NCBI GenBank assembly: GCA_947501325.1
Contig: CANMVC010000003.1
Span: 143,389-207,388 of the forward strand
Source: an uncultured Sphingomonadaceae bacterium
GTDB lineage: Bacteria > Pseudomonadota > Alphaproteobacteria > Sphingomonadales > Sphingomonadaceae
Length of the DNA: 64,000 nucleotides
Reading direction: 5' to 3'
The notes beneath the pieces are model-generated. The model was not told the origin of the DNA. It was given only the letters and a program-made list of their open reading frames with translations, and did no database searches. A program made the translations under genes and the position numbers. Of the stretch, positions 51,463 through 60,940 are shown piece by piece (positions within the stretch are counted from its first letter, which is position 1; each line of letters starts with the position of its first letter).

Positions 51463-54234
51463 ATGCCTGCACCGAAAAATATCCGCCGCCTTACCATCTG
51501 TTCCGCATTGCTCGTTACGGCTGCCATGCCGACCTCTGCCTGGGCTGGTACGATTATTGGCACTGTCAGTGAAGGCAGCGCGACGCAGGGCCTGCAATCG
51601 GCCGAATTGCGTATCGTAGAGCTCGACCGCGTTGCCAGATCGGGGCGTGGTGGCGCCTATCGTTTCCCCGATGTTCCTGCCGGGACCTATACGATGGAAG
51701 CCCGCTATATCGGAGCCGATATGGTCACGACCAAAGTGGATGTGCCAGAAACCGGCAATGTCCGCATTGATATTGTCATGCAGGGCATGGGCCGCAACGA
51801 AATTCTCGTCATCGGCCAGGCTGCCAATCAAGCCAGCGCCTTGTCCCGCCAGCGCGCAGCCGATGGTGTGGTCAGCGCTCTAACCCGCGATTCTGTGGGT
51901 CAGTTTCCCGATCAGAATGTTGCAGAATCGCTCCGCCGATTGCCCGGGCTGAACGTTCTGAATGATCAGGGCGAGGGCCGGTTTGTTTCTGTTCGCGGAC
52001 TGGACCCCAATTTGAATAGTAGCTCGATCAACGGCGTGCGTCTGCCATCCCCTGAATCGGATATTCGTTCGGTTGCGCTTGATGTGATTTCCAGTGACCT
52101 GATCGAATCAATCGAAGTCAAAAAATCTCTGACTCCGGACATGGATGGCGATACTATCGGGGCTTCGATTGAGATTAACACAGTCAGCGCCTTTGACCGC
52201 AAGAAAGACCTGCTCTCGGTTAAGGTGGAAGGTAGTTACAATGATTTGCGCGACGTGGCCTCTCCCAAGGCGAGCATCGACTTTTCCACGCGACTGAGCG
52301 ATAATTTGGGCATCGCCGGCGGATTGTCTTACTACAACAGACGGTTCGAAACCGACAATGTCGAGGCGGAAGACTGGACCACAACCGATGAAGGTTTCGG
52401 CTATGCCGAAGAGGTCCAGTATCGCGATTATGACGTGCAGCGGGAACGGATCAGCGCATCCCTGTCGCTCGACTTCCGGGCGAGTGATGACACGAGCTTA
52501 TACATCCGCGGAATATACAGTCAGTTTGATGATCAGGAGTTTCGGCGGCGCAATATCTTCAAGCTCGGCGATGCCACGGTAACCGGTGTGGATGCCGATA
52601 GTGTGTCATTTTCCGATGCGGGCAGTGAAATCGAGATTGAACGCGATATCAAGGATCGTCAGGAAGAACAGAAAATCCGTTCTATCGCCTTGGGTGGAGA
52701 AACCAATACCGGGCCATGGACCATCGAATATTCGGCCAGTTGGGCCAAGTCCAGCGAACTGGAAGATGGTTCGGTAGATCCAACAGTATTTATCAGGGGT
52801 TTCGAGGATGACGGCCTTGATGTGCTGTTCGACTATAGCGACAGTAAAATCCCGCTCTTTAATTATCTCAGCGGTGCGGACATAGCGACTGACCCATCGG
52901 GCTATGGTCTGGATGAAGTTGAATTTACCAAGCGCTCGGATGCTCAGGATGAGGAATATGCGGCGCAATTTGATATTGGCCGTCAATTCGCGATGGGCAG
53001 TGGTGATTTTACCGTGCAGGCCGGTTTCAAAGGACGCTGGCGGGAGAAGTCCTATAATCTTGATGTTGAATTTTATGAAGATCCGACCGGAACTTATAAT
53101 CTCGGCGATGTACTCGGTTTTCCAACCTATCGGATTACCGACATCAGCCCGCTTCCCAGCTTTCGCGGTGCGAGTAATTTTTTCTTCGACAATTTTGTCC
53201 TGTTTGAATTGCAGCCGGACGACTCGATATTTGACTCGGCAGCGGGTGATTATGTCGCAGACGAAGACATTCTCGCTGGCTATCTGCTCGGCCGGTGGGA
53301 TAGCGACACGCTACGGGTGATTGGCGGGGTTCGCTACGAAAACACAAAAACCGATCTCAGCGGAAACCGGGTTGATGAAGACGGACCGACTATCACGCCG
53401 GTGCAGTTCTCCAATGATTATGACAACTGGTTACCGAGCCTCAACATCCGTTTTGAGCCGCAGCGCAATCTTGTGTTTCGTGCCGCTGCCTATCGCAGCC
53501 TCGTGCGGCCGAATCTCGCTGATCTGGCTCCGCGCTTTGAGCTTAGCGATGACAATGAGGGCGATTTCGGCAATCCCGATTTGCGCCCGTATCGCGCCTG
53601 GAATTTCGATGCCTCGGCAGAATACTATTTCAGCAATAATGGAGCGATTTCGGCTAATGTCTTCTACAAGGATGTTAATGATTTTATCGTCGATTCCTTC
53701 AACGAGGATGGCGGCGTTTTTAATGGGATAACATTTGAAGAAGCGGTCATACCGATCAACGGTGACAGCGCGACCATCAAAGGTGTCGAGCTGAGCCTCA
53801 GTCAGGCGTTGACCTTCCTGCCTTCGCCGCTCGATGGATTTCTGCTGCAGGTCAATTACACCTATACCGATGCCGAAGGCACGCTGGATGACGGCCGGGA
53901 TATTCCGCTGCCAGCATCTTCCAAACATACGCTCAACGCGGTTCTGGGATATGAAAAGGGGCCGTTTAGCTTTCGATTGGCGGGGACATATCGCGACAAA
54001 TATCTCGATGAAATCGGCGCGTCAGCCGAAGATGACCGGATTGTCGCCAGCCATTTCCAACTGGATGCCAGCGCCAAATATCGGGTGAACAAGAATCTGC
54101 AATTTTTCCTCGAATGGGTGAATATCAATGATGAGCCTTATTTTGCTTATCAGAACCGCGATAACCGCCGCCGGTTGCTGCAATATGAGGAATATAGCTG
54201 GACCGCCAAATTTGGCGCGAAGGTGAATTTCTGA
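51463..54234 (+). CDS. TonB-dependent receptor (phytate or phosphate-ester related)
   Basis: A 923-residue outer-membrane receptor. A signal peptide (to about 27) leads into a short carboxypeptidase-regulatory-like domain (GTIIGTVSEG ... YRFPDVPAGTYTMEARY), then a plug domain with SLRRLPGLNVLNDQGEGRFVSVRGLDPNLNS, then a 22-strand barrel ending in the aromatic AKFGAKVNF. The layout is that of sphingomonad receptors for large or phosphorylated compounds. The phytase gene overlaps its stop (TGATG), so it probably imports phytate or its products. Confidence 0.85.
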   Translation: MPAPKNIRRLTICSALLVTAAMPTSAWAGTIIGTVSEGSATQGLQSAELRIVELDRVARSGRGGAYRFPDVPAGTYTMEARYIGADMVTTKVDVPETGNVRIDIVMQGMGRNEILVIGQAANQASALSRQRAADGVVSALTRDSVGQFPDQNVAESLRRLPGLNVLNDQGEGRFVSVRGLDPNLNSSSINGVRLPSPESDIRSVALDVISSDLIESIEVKKSLTPDMDGDTIGASIEINTVSAFDRKKDLLSVKVEGSYNDLRDVASPKASIDFSTRLSDNLGIAGGLSYYNRRFETDNVEAEDWTTTDEGFGYAEEVQYRDYDVQRERISASLSLDFRASDDTSLYIRGIYSQFDDQEFRRRNIFKLGDATVTGVDADSVSFSDAGSEIEIERDIKDRQEEQKIRSIALGGETNTGPWTIEYSASWAKSSELEDGSVDPTVFIRGFEDDGLDVLFDYSDSKIPLFNYLSGADIATDPSGYGLDEVEFTKRSDAQDEEYAAQFDIGRQFAMGSGDFTVQAGFKGRWREKSYNLDVEFYEDPTGTYNLGDVLGFPTYRITDISPLPSFRGASNFFFDNFVLFELQPDDSIFDSAAGDYVADEDILAGYLLGRWDSDTLRVIGGVRYENTKTDLSGNRVDEDGPTITPVQFSNDYDNWLPSLNIRFEPQRNLVFRAAAYRSLVRPNLADLAPRFELSDDNEGDFGNPDLRPYRAWNFDASAEYYFSNNGAISANVFYKDVNDFIVDSFNEDGGVFNGITFEEAVIPINGDSATIKGVELSLSQALTFLPSPLDGFLLQVNYTYTDAEGTLDDGRDIPLPASSKHTLNAVLGYEKGPFSFRLAGTYRDKYLDEIGASAEDDRIVASHFQLDASAKYRVNKNLQFFLEWVNINDEPYFAYQNRDNRRRLLQYEEYSWTAKFGAKVNF

Positions 54235-55280
54235 TGTGCGGACCCAATTTATCGCCGCTCATGACATTGGCCGGATTGTCATTGGTGGCTGGTTGCGGTG
54301 AACAGGCTGCCCTGACGCCTGATATCATTGCGGTGCCTGCTGTGGCGGAAACAGACAGCGTAGGCACAGTCGGAGATGATGCAGCCGATGACCCTGCAAT
54401 CTGGCGGAATCCGGATGATCCCTCGCAAAGCCTTATCATCGGTACGGATAAAAAGGCGGGCATTCATATCTATGATTTGCAAGGCCGCCAAATGTCGTTC
54501 CTTGCAGCCGATGCGGTGAATAATATCGATATCAGAACGGTATCCTCCGCTGCCGGTGAAGTGATCCTGGTCGGCGCAAGTGATCGCAGCGATCGCAAGC
54601 AGCCCCGGCTCGCGCTCTACACACTCGATAGCGAAAATAAGACATTGAACCCGCTGAACAATGTACAGGTGGGCAAAGGCGAGGCATATGGTTTCTGCTT
54701 GGGCATGATGAGCGACAGCGACTTGCGCGCTTTCATCGTGACCAAAGAAGGCACGATTATCGACATGTCAGTGAGGCTTTCGGAAAGCGTGCCAATCGTC
54801 GACGTCAATCGCATGTTTCAATTGGAAACCCAGCCGGAAGGCTGCGTGGTCGATGACCGCACGGGCATGCTCTATGTCGGTGAGGAAAATGTCGGAATCT
54901 GGTCGTTTGATCTCAAGCAGGAGCAACCTCAACCGGTGCAATTCGCTATACTCAAGGCGGGAGAGCTCACCGCGGACGTGGAAGGACTAGCGCTGGCTCC
55001 AGAAGGCGACACCGGGGGCTATTTACTGGCATCGAGTCAGGGCGATAACAGCTATGCCGTTTACGATCTGGAAAGCGGGAAGTTTCGCTCGCGCTTTGTC
55101 GTAGAAGATGGATATATAGACACGACATCCGATACCGATGGCATCGAGTTGATACTCGGCGATTTTGGTCCCGACTATCCCGGCGGGGTTTTTGTCGCGC
55201 AAGACGGTGACAATGGAGAGGGCACACAGAATTTCAAGCTTCTGTCCTGGGACGCGATACGAAAGGCTCTAAACCTGTAG
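54234..55280 (+). CDS. Beta-propeller phytase (3-phytase), lipoprotein
   Basis: 348 residues. A short N-terminal hydrophobic segment ends in LVAGC, so it is probably a lipoprotein. Typical phytase blades start DDAADDPAIWRNPDDPSQSLIIGTDKKAGIHIYDLQG and include PEGCVVDDRTGMLYVGEEN and EGLALAPEG, with acidic calcium-site residues. It releases phosphate from inositol hexakisphosphate outside the cytoplasm. It is translated from the same message as the TonB receptor. Confidence 0.9.
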   Translation: MCGPNLSPLMTLAGLSLVAGCGEQAALTPDIIAVPAVAETDSVGTVGDDAADDPAIWRNPDDPSQSLIIGTDKKAGIHIYDLQGRQMSFLAADAVNNIDIRTVSSAAGEVILVGASDRSDRKQPRLALYTLDSENKTLNPLNNVQVGKGEAYGFCLGMMSDSDLRAFIVTKEGTIIDMSVRLSESVPIVDVNRMFQLETQPEGCVVDDRTGMLYVGEENVGIWSFDLKQEQPQPVQFAILKAGELTADVEGLALAPEGDTGGYLLASSQGDNSYAVYDLESGKFRSRFVVEDGYIDTTSDTDGIELILGDFGPDYPGGVFVAQDGDNGEGTQNFKLLSWDAIRKALNL

Positions 55281-55302
55281 CAAGTCATGCGTCGACCGCT
55301 GG

Positions 55303-56115
55303 CTAGAGATTGAAAACCCGGCGGGCGTTACCCGACAAAAAAGCATCCTGTTGTTCTGGTGTAAGGCCCAGCTGTTCCAGATGTTGCAGGCATTGCTGCG
55401 GAGACAGCATGGGCCAGTTCGTACCAAACATCACCCGCTTGGACCCGAGGCCCTTCATGAAGCCTATAAAGTTATCGGGAAGGCGATGCACGGCATAGGC
55501 CGATGTATCGACATGGAAATTGGGAAACTTGATGGTCAGGGAAATCAACTCGTCAATCCATGGAAACCCGACATGGCCGCCCACCACGGCCAACTCTGGA
55601 AAGTCGAGCAAGACATCCTCCAAATAGGGAATGGGCCTTCCGGTTTCTGATCGTAGCAGCGGCCCGGTATGTCCGATCTGCGTGCAAAACGGGACGCCAA
55701 GGTCAACGCAGGCGGCATATACCGGATAATAGCGGCGGTCATTTGGGGGAAGATCCCAGAGCCAGGGAACGACACGAACCCCGACAAATTTTTTGCCATC
55801 CACCCACTTGCGGATATCCCGGACCGCCTGCATCGGATTGGTCAGGTCCACCGTCGCAAGCCCGCGAAACCGTTCCGGTGCGCTATCGATTTGATCGCTG
55901 ACTTCCTCATTGCTGATCAGCGATCCTTGCGGTCCGTGCCAGGCGGAGAGCAGGGAAATTTCCACGCCAGCCGCATCCATCGCCCGCAGAGTCGACTCGG
56001 TTGTGGGGATCAAAGGGTCGCCGGCCTGATTCGTCCATCGCAGCAAGGTTTCCAGCCAAGGGGCCTTTGCCATGCGCTCCGTGGTCATCTGCGACCAGAC
56101 ATCTATCGCGCCCAT
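55303..56115 (-). CDS. Amidohydrolase family protein (amidohydrolase_2)
   Basis: 270 residues of the amidohydrolase_2 (ACMSD-like) family. Part of a metal-site TIM barrel is visible: TQIGHTGPLLRSETGRPIPYLEDVLLDFPELAVVGGHVGFPWIDEL, then NFHVDTSAY and MFGTNWPM. The usual N-terminal HxH is not apparent (MGAIDVWSQ instead), so it may be lactone-type or inactive. It is divergent from a MarR gene across an operator-like palindrome. The substrate is unknown. Confidence 0.75.
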   Translation of the reverse strand: MGAIDVWSQMTTERMAKAPWLETLLRWTNQAGDPLIPTTESTLRAMDAAGVEISLLSAWHGPQGSLISNEEVSDQIDSAPERFRGLATVDLTNPMQAVRDIRKWVDGKKFVGVRVVPWLWDLPPNDRRYYPVYAACVDLGVPFCTQIGHTGPLLRSETGRPIPYLEDVLLDFPELAVVGGHVGFPWIDELISLTIKFPNFHVDTSAYAVHRLPDNFIGFMKGLGSKRVMFGTNWPMLSPQQCLQHLEQLGLTPEQQDAFLSGNARRVFNL

Positions 56116-56137
56116 TTTGATCTCCTCTTGCCAATTA

Positions 56138-56153
56138 ACTACATATGTGTAGT
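56138..56153. promoter_or_regulatory. MarR-type operator palindrome
   Basis: ACTACATATGTGTAGT, a 16-bp palindrome with one mismatched position, lies between the divergent amidohydrolase and MarR genes, 22 bp from one start and 38 bp from the other. It suits autoregulation and control of the amidohydrolase gene. Confidence 0.6.
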
Positions 56154-56191
56154 AATATCAGCATGGAAATGTCAATATCGAAAGGAAACGG

Positions 56192-56620
56192 ATGTCGGCG
56201 TCAGAGCATCGTCTCTATTTTTTGCTGCAACGGGTTGCACATCGTCTGAAAAAGCGCGCGGACAGCGCTCTCAAAGACTCGGCTGGCCTGACAACGGCGC
56301 AAGCGGCGGCGCTGTCGATCATTGCCAAGGACGGGCCGGTCACGCAGCGCTTCGTGGCCGATAAGCTGTCGCAGCGAGAAAGTGCCGTCATGACGATGGC
56401 AAACCGTTTGCTGGCTGCGGACTATATAAGCAGAGAGCGGTCTGTGGCAGATGGCAGGGCCTGGGAACTGACCATTAGTCCGAAGGGATTGGATGCGCTC
56501 AGCAACATCAAAGCGCCCTTCGGCGAGATAAACGATGTGCTCGATAAAAATATCGATGCCGAGGATGCGGAACGACTGGCCGTAAGCCTGAAGAACATAC
56601 TTGCCGCTTTGGATGAATAA
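56192..56620 (+). CDS. MarR family transcriptional regulator
   Basis: 142 residues with a winged helix-turn-helix. HTH and wing are seen in GLTTAQAAALSIIAKDGPVTQRFVADKLSQRESAVMTMANRLLAADYISRE, flanked by dimerisation helices. It is likely to repress the divergent amidohydrolase and possibly the small genes downstream, releasing on an aromatic or lipophilic ligand. No ligand can be named. Confidence 0.88.
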   Translation: MSASEHRLYFLLQRVAHRLKKRADSALKDSAGLTTAQAAALSIIAKDGPVTQRFVADKLSQRESAVMTMANRLLAADYISRERSVADGRAWELTISPKGLDALSNIKAPFGEINDVLDKNIDAEDAERLAVSLKNILAALDE

Positions 56621-56645
56621 GGAAACGAATTGAAAGAGATAGATT

Positions 56646-57026
56646 ATGCCAAGTCGAAAGCGAGTTGAACAATTTATTCACGCCGTGGTGCATGGCGATC
56701 ATGCCGAGGCCATCAAAGAATTCTATCATGTAGACGCAACGATGCAGGAGAATCGCGAACCACCAAGGCGCGGTCGTGATAACCTGATCGCACATGAAAA
56801 AAAGGCAATGGATCGCTTGCAGAGGATGAAAACACATCCGCCCGAAACGGTGCTGGTCGATGGCGACGATGTGATGATCCTATGGACATTTGATGCGACC
56901 GATAAGCAAGGTGTAACGCGCAGACTCAATGAAATTTCCCATCAGGTCTGGTCGGCCGATGGCATTATCAAAGAGCGGTTTGTCTATGATAGCGCTACCG
57001 CCTGGCAAGTTGTTGAACCCGATTGA
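56646..57026 (+). CDS. SnoaL/NTF2-like protein
   Basis: 126 residues of the SnoaL-like fold (KRVEQFIHAVVHGDHAEAIKEFYHVDATMQENRE, then VDGDDVMILWTFDAT). It lies 25 bp behind the MarR gene and 83 bp ahead of an SDR gene. It could be an isomerase or a ligand-binding accessory protein in the same pathway. Confidence 0.78.
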   Translation: MPSRKRVEQFIHAVVHGDHAEAIKEFYHVDATMQENREPPRRGRDNLIAHEKKAMDRLQRMKTHPPETVLVDGDDVMILWTFDATDKQGVTRRLNEISHQVWSADGIIKERFVYDSATAWQVVEPD

Positions 57027-57109
57027 GCATAAAAGAAAATCACGCTCTGTATCTTTCCAGAGCCATCGCCTAACGTCCGGCCAAACAGGTTGAACAGGAC
57101 ATCCGATCT

Positions 57110-57883
57110 ATGAATCTTGAAGACAAAATCATCGTTATTACAGGCGGCGCAAGTGGCATTGGCGCTGCCATGGCGCGACGCTTTGCCGCAGCAGGCGCTA
57201 AGCATGTAGTCTGCGCGGATCGGGATTTGGCCGGGGCGCAGTCCGTCGCGAACGATATCGGCGGAACGGCCATTCAAACCGATGTATCTTTGGAAGCGGA
57301 TATTACATCTCTTATCGAGATGGCGGAAAAAGACATCGGCCCGATCGATCTGTTCGTGTCCAATGCCGGGATCATCATGGAAGGCGGCGTTGAAGTTGCT
57401 GATGATGGCTGGCAGAAAATCTGGGACATTAATGTCCTCGCCCATATTCGCGCCGCCCGCATATTGGTCCCCAAAATGCTCGCGCGTGGTGGCGGATATA
57501 TTTTGAGCACAGCTTCTGCCGCTGGCCTGCTGGCGCAAATCGGTTCCGCGCCCTATTCGGTGACCAAACATGCAGCTGTGAGTTTTGCCGAATGGCTGGC
57601 AATCACCCATGGCGGCGATGGACTGAAAGTCTCGGTGCTCTGTCCGCAGGGTGTGGCAACAGCAATGACCGCCGATATCGATACTTCTACGGTTGCAAAA
57701 GACGGTATGCTGACCGCCGAAGCCGTTGCGCAAATCACGCTGGATGCCATTGAAGAAGAGCGCTTCCTGATAATGCCGCATCCACAAGTCGCTGATTATA
57801 TCAAGCAAAAGGGTAGCGATCCGGAGCGCTGGATCACCGGTATGCAGCGCTGGCAAGCAATGTTGAACGAGCAAGCCTCCTAA
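57110..57883 (+). CDS. SDR family oxidoreductase
   Basis: 257 residues of a classical short-chain dehydrogenase: TGGASGIGAAMARRFAAAG for NAD(P), NAG at LFVSNAGIIM and the catalytic YSVTKHA (Tyr/Lys), with Ser in LSTASAAGL. The acidic CADRDLAG after strand 2 suggests NAD rather than NADP. The substrate is unknown. It stands in the MarR-NTF2-SDR-NmrA run. Confidence 0.9.
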   Translation: MNLEDKIIVITGGASGIGAAMARRFAAAGAKHVVCADRDLAGAQSVANDIGGTAIQTDVSLEADITSLIEMAEKDIGPIDLFVSNAGIIMEGGVEVADDGWQKIWDINVLAHIRAARILVPKMLARGGGYILSTASAAGLLAQIGSAPYSVTKHAAVSFAEWLAITHGGDGLKVSVLCPQGVATAMTADIDTSTVAKDGMLTAEAVAQITLDAIEEERFLIMPHPQVADYIKQKGSDPERWITGMQRWQAMLNEQAS

Positions 57884-57966
57884 CATTAATGACCTGACAA
57901 AATGGAGCATTGGGCCGAGGCCCCCGTGCGATTAGCCTCCTTTGCAAATATAAAGGAGGATTCGAA

Positions 57967-58899
57967 ATGGCATTGGTATCAGTGGTCGGCGCAACCGGGC
58001 GTCAGGGATTGGCTCAAATCAGGCAACTGGGGGCCACGGGCCACAGGGTCCGCGCACTGTCACGCAGCGAAACCCCTGATCTGGGCGGTAGCAACGTTGC
58101 CGATGAAGCCCGCATTTTTGATCTCTATGATGAAGATACATGGGTTCCGGCTTTTGAAGGATCGGATGCTGTTTTCTATACCCACCCTTTGCAAGCGCGC
58201 GAGGATCGGGCGACTTTAACGGGCCGCGTGGCTGCTGCGGTACAGAAAGCAGGCGGCAAACGCTTCATCTGGAATACGTCGAGCTGGATTCCTGAGCGTC
58301 CCGGTGATCCTTTTACTTATGGCAATAACACGATCGCCGTAAATTCCATTTTTCGCTCTGGCGTGCCCGCCACCGTTTTTGGTTCGGTGCTGTTTATGGA
58401 CAACCTGCTTACCAACTGGGCGCGGCCGTTCATCGTCAATGAAAGCCGGTATGTCTATCCGCACGAAGCACATCTAGAGGCTAACTGGATCAGTCTGGAT
58501 GATGTCGGCAAATGCATGGTCGCAGCTATGGAGCGCCCCGATTTCGAGGGATCGTGGATGAATATTGGTGGACCGCAGCGCGTTAAGCCGCCTGAGGTTG
58601 CCAAAATCTTGTCCAAGGTTTTCGGGCGCGAGATTAAATATGACCCCTGCACACCGGCCGAATTTGGCGACCTGTTGGTGAACGCATTTGGTGATGACGT
58701 GCCAGAGGAAAATCGCGCGACCATGTCCGCGGGAATCGCAGCCTTCTATGAGTATAATAACAAGGCAGAGACCAAGCCTTTTGAAGTATGTACGGACTTC
58801 ATGCAGCAACGCCTGCCAGAGGTCGAGTTTGAAACGCTGGAACAATGGGCGACGCGACAAGACTGGTCGGACGACGCGCACAGACCGCCGGCTGGCTAG
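57967..58899 (+). CDS. NmrA-like NAD(P)-binding protein
   Basis: About 310 residues from the ATG at 57967, which has a strong AAAGGAGG site; the open frame to 57910 is discarded. An atypical SDR with VVGATGRQGLAQIRQLGATGHRVRALSRS for the dinucleotide and no clear YxxxK. It resembles NmrA/isoflavone-reductase-like proteins, some of which only sense redox state. It runs in the same direction as the SDR gene. Confidence 0.83.
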   Translation: MALVSVVGATGRQGLAQIRQLGATGHRVRALSRSETPDLGGSNVADEARIFDLYDEDTWVPAFEGSDAVFYTHPLQAREDRATLTGRVAAAVQKAGGKRFIWNTSSWIPERPGDPFTYGNNTIAVNSIFRSGVPATVFGSVLFMDNLLTNWARPFIVNESRYVYPHEAHLEANWISLDDVGKCMVAAMERPDFEGSWMNIGGPQRVKPPEVAKILSKVFGREIKYDPCTPAEFGDLLVNAFGDDVPEENRATMSAGIAAFYEYNNKAETKPFEVCTDFMQQRLPEVEFETLEQWATRQDWSDDAHRPPAG

Positions 58900-58999
58900 G
58901 GTCTCTGCGCACGCAGGAAATTTCCTGCAAAGCTGATTTTAACATTGAACCTTTTGGCACTTTGCTCCGACTATAGGGGTAAAGGCCATTAGGATTTCT

Positions 59000-59557
59000 A
59001 TGCGCTACAGCGACACTGACCGGATTTATGACGAATTGCTGCTGACCCGGATTCAGGCTGGTGACCGGCGCGCAGGAGAACGGTTGGCGGCGCGATGGCA
59101 TCCGCGTTTGATGCGGACAGCCTTTAGGCTTTTGCGCGATGAGGAACAGGCACGCGTCGCGGTACAGGAAGCATGGAGCGGGATTTGCAAGGGTTGGCGC
59201 CGTTTGCGCAATCCATCCCGCTTTCCCGCATGGGCTTATACGATCCTGCACCGCAAATGTGCGGATCAGATAGGCAGAAACCAGAAGCATCGCGGCCTTC
59301 ATGCTGCCGCTGCTGAAGATGCGAACCTATCCATCGCACCCCGCGGCGAAGACAAGGTTACGATTGATCAAGCCTTTGACCGCCTAAGCGATGATCACCG
59401 GACAGCCGCTTTGCTCTATTTCGGTGAAGGCCTGACGATCAAGGAAATTGCAGGGGTAACGGGTACGGCAATCGGTACGGCAAAATCCCGCCTGTTTCAT
59501 GCGCGCCGACAGTTAAAGGCAGCACTAGATGACGAACATAATGAAGGAGACACATGA
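59000..59557 (+). CDS. ECF-like RNA polymerase sigma factor
   Basis: 185 residues with region 2 (ARWHPRLMRTAFRLLRDEEQARVAVQEAWSGICKGWRR) and region 4 (RLSDDHRTAALLYFGEGLTIKEIAGVTGTAIGTAKSRLFHARRQLK). It overlaps the downstream membrane-protein gene by 4 bp, the classical sigma/anti-sigma layout. The regulon is unknown. Confidence 0.88.
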   Translation: MRYSDTDRIYDELLLTRIQAGDRRAGERLAARWHPRLMRTAFRLLRDEEQARVAVQEAWSGICKGWRRLRNPSRFPAWAYTILHRKCADQIGRNQKHRGLHAAAAEDANLSIAPRGEDKVTIDQAFDRLSDDHRTAALLYFGEGLTIKEIAGVTGTAIGTAKSRLFHARRQLKAALDDEHNEGDT

Positions 59558-59931
59558 TGACGAAATTTGATGATGAACTGAACCAATCGCTCAGTGCTGA
59601 AGACAAGGCATTTCTCCAGGATCTGGAAAATGGCCGCGGTCTTTTTGAGCAGCTGGGCGCAACATTGCAGGGACCGATGCGGTTCTGGTCCTATCTGATC
59701 ACGATAATAACATTCATTGTCGCTATGGGCGCTTTTTATGCTGGCTGGCGCGCATTTAACGCCGTCGACACAAGGGAAATAATATTATGGTCGACCGTTG
59801 TTATACTTCTTTTCATGATGGTTGGCTTTTCGAAGAACTGGATTTTCCAGCGGATGAATCTGCTGTCGGTGTTAACCGAACTGAAAACGCTGGAGCTGCG
59901 TGTGGCCCAATTGAGCGACAGGCTGAAATGA
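59554..59931 (+). CDS. DUF6768 family membrane protein, probable sigma-factor partner
   Basis: 125 residues. An N-terminal soluble acidic part (KFDDELNQSLSAEDKAFLQDLENG) and two transmembrane helices (SYLITIITFIVAMGAFYAGW, IILWSTVVILLFMMVGF) precede a C-terminal leucine-rich helix. It resembles the DUF6768 family. Co-translation with the sigma factor suggests an anti-sigma role, but no canonical ZAS or FecR motif is present. Confidence 0.7.
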   Translation: MMTKFDDELNQSLSAEDKAFLQDLENGRGLFEQLGATLQGPMRFWSYLITIITFIVAMGAFYAGWRAFNAVDTREIILWSTVVILLFMMVGFSKNWIFQRMNLLSVLTELKTLELRVAQLSDRLK

Positions 59932-59938
59932 TTGCTGC

Positions 59939-60940
59939 TCAGGCCACCATCCGTTCAATGAACCAATAGGTTGCGACAATGCCAATGGCGTAGGATGTGG
60001 CCGTCTTGACCGGCTGCAGCCATGATTGCTGAAAGCGGCGGATTAGCCAAAGGAGCCCAAAGGCGATAGCGACGATGATCAACTGCCCGATCTCGACACC
60101 AAGGTTGAAGGTCAGGAGCGCCATCGGCACATCATCCTGCGGTAATCCGATTTCGGCCAAAGCGCCGGCAAAGCCAAAGCCGTGGAGCAGGCCAAACAGA
60201 AACGCGACTATCCATGGAAAGCGTTCCGATAGCCGCGGACCATGAATATGATGATCTCTTTGCGCTTTGACGATTTCAACCGCCAGAAAAACAATGGACA
60301 GGGCGATGATCGCTTCAACCGGTTGCGAGGGTAATGAAAGATAGCCCAGTGTGGACCCGATCAGGGTGATACTATGAGCAATGGTGAATGCAGTCACCGT
60401 TTTGGCGACCAGCCAGCCGCCTTTCAGCAAAAGGACAAGCGCTAAGACGAATAGCAAATGGTCGAAGCCGAGCACGATATGCTCGATACCGATAATGGTG
60501 TAGGTCCAGGCCACATTGGCAATCTCGTCTTTTTGCGCAATCGTGGCGATGGGTGCCTTTGGGGTCAGACGGAGTGTTTGCGTAGCTTCATCAAGCGGGG
60601 CGATCCTGACCAGCGCATCGGTAGTGCTGAGTTCCAATCCCTTTAATCCGATAGACTGGCCGGCCATTGACCCTGTGCAGTTGAGCGACAGGTTTGTCAG
60701 GATATTTGTCGCCGCAAATCGTTTTTCCGTTTCTCCAACTTGAGTGCAGTTGGCTGGCAGAATAACTTCACCTGATTGGCCCAGCCGCGACCGTTCAGAG
60801 GCTTTCCACAATAGAAGCCAGTCGCTCGATGATTTCTGGGTGAGTTCGACATAGGCAGGGCGCAATTCATCCGCACTGGCTGGTGAAACCCATATCAGTG
60901 CGCAGATCAGTCCCGTCAGAACGGACAAACAATATTTCAT
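59939..60940 (-). CDS. HupE/UreJ family membrane protein
   Basis: 333 residues. A signal peptide ending ASA leads to a periplasmic domain of about 130 residues and then a C-terminal six-to-seven-helix HupE/UreJ_2 domain with GIEHIVLGFDHLLFVLALVL and GLLHGFGFAGALAEIGLP, His-rich helices fitting metal passage. It is likely a metal transporter or assembly factor. It overlaps the parvulin gene by 4 bp. Confidence 0.85.
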   Translation of the reverse strand: MKYCLSVLTGLICALIWVSPASADELRPAYVELTQKSSSDWLLLWKASERSRLGQSGEVILPANCTQVGETEKRFAATNILTNLSLNCTGSMAGQSIGLKGLELSTTDALVRIAPLDEATQTLRLTPKAPIATIAQKDEIANVAWTYTIIGIEHIVLGFDHLLFVLALVLLLKGGWLVAKTVTAFTIAHSITLIGSTLGYLSLPSQPVEAIIALSIVFLAVEIVKAQRDHHIHGPRLSERFPWIVAFLFGLLHGFGFAGALAEIGLPQDDVPMALLTFNLGVEIGQLIIVAIAFGLLWLIRRFQQSWLQPVKTATSYAIGIVATYWFIERMVA

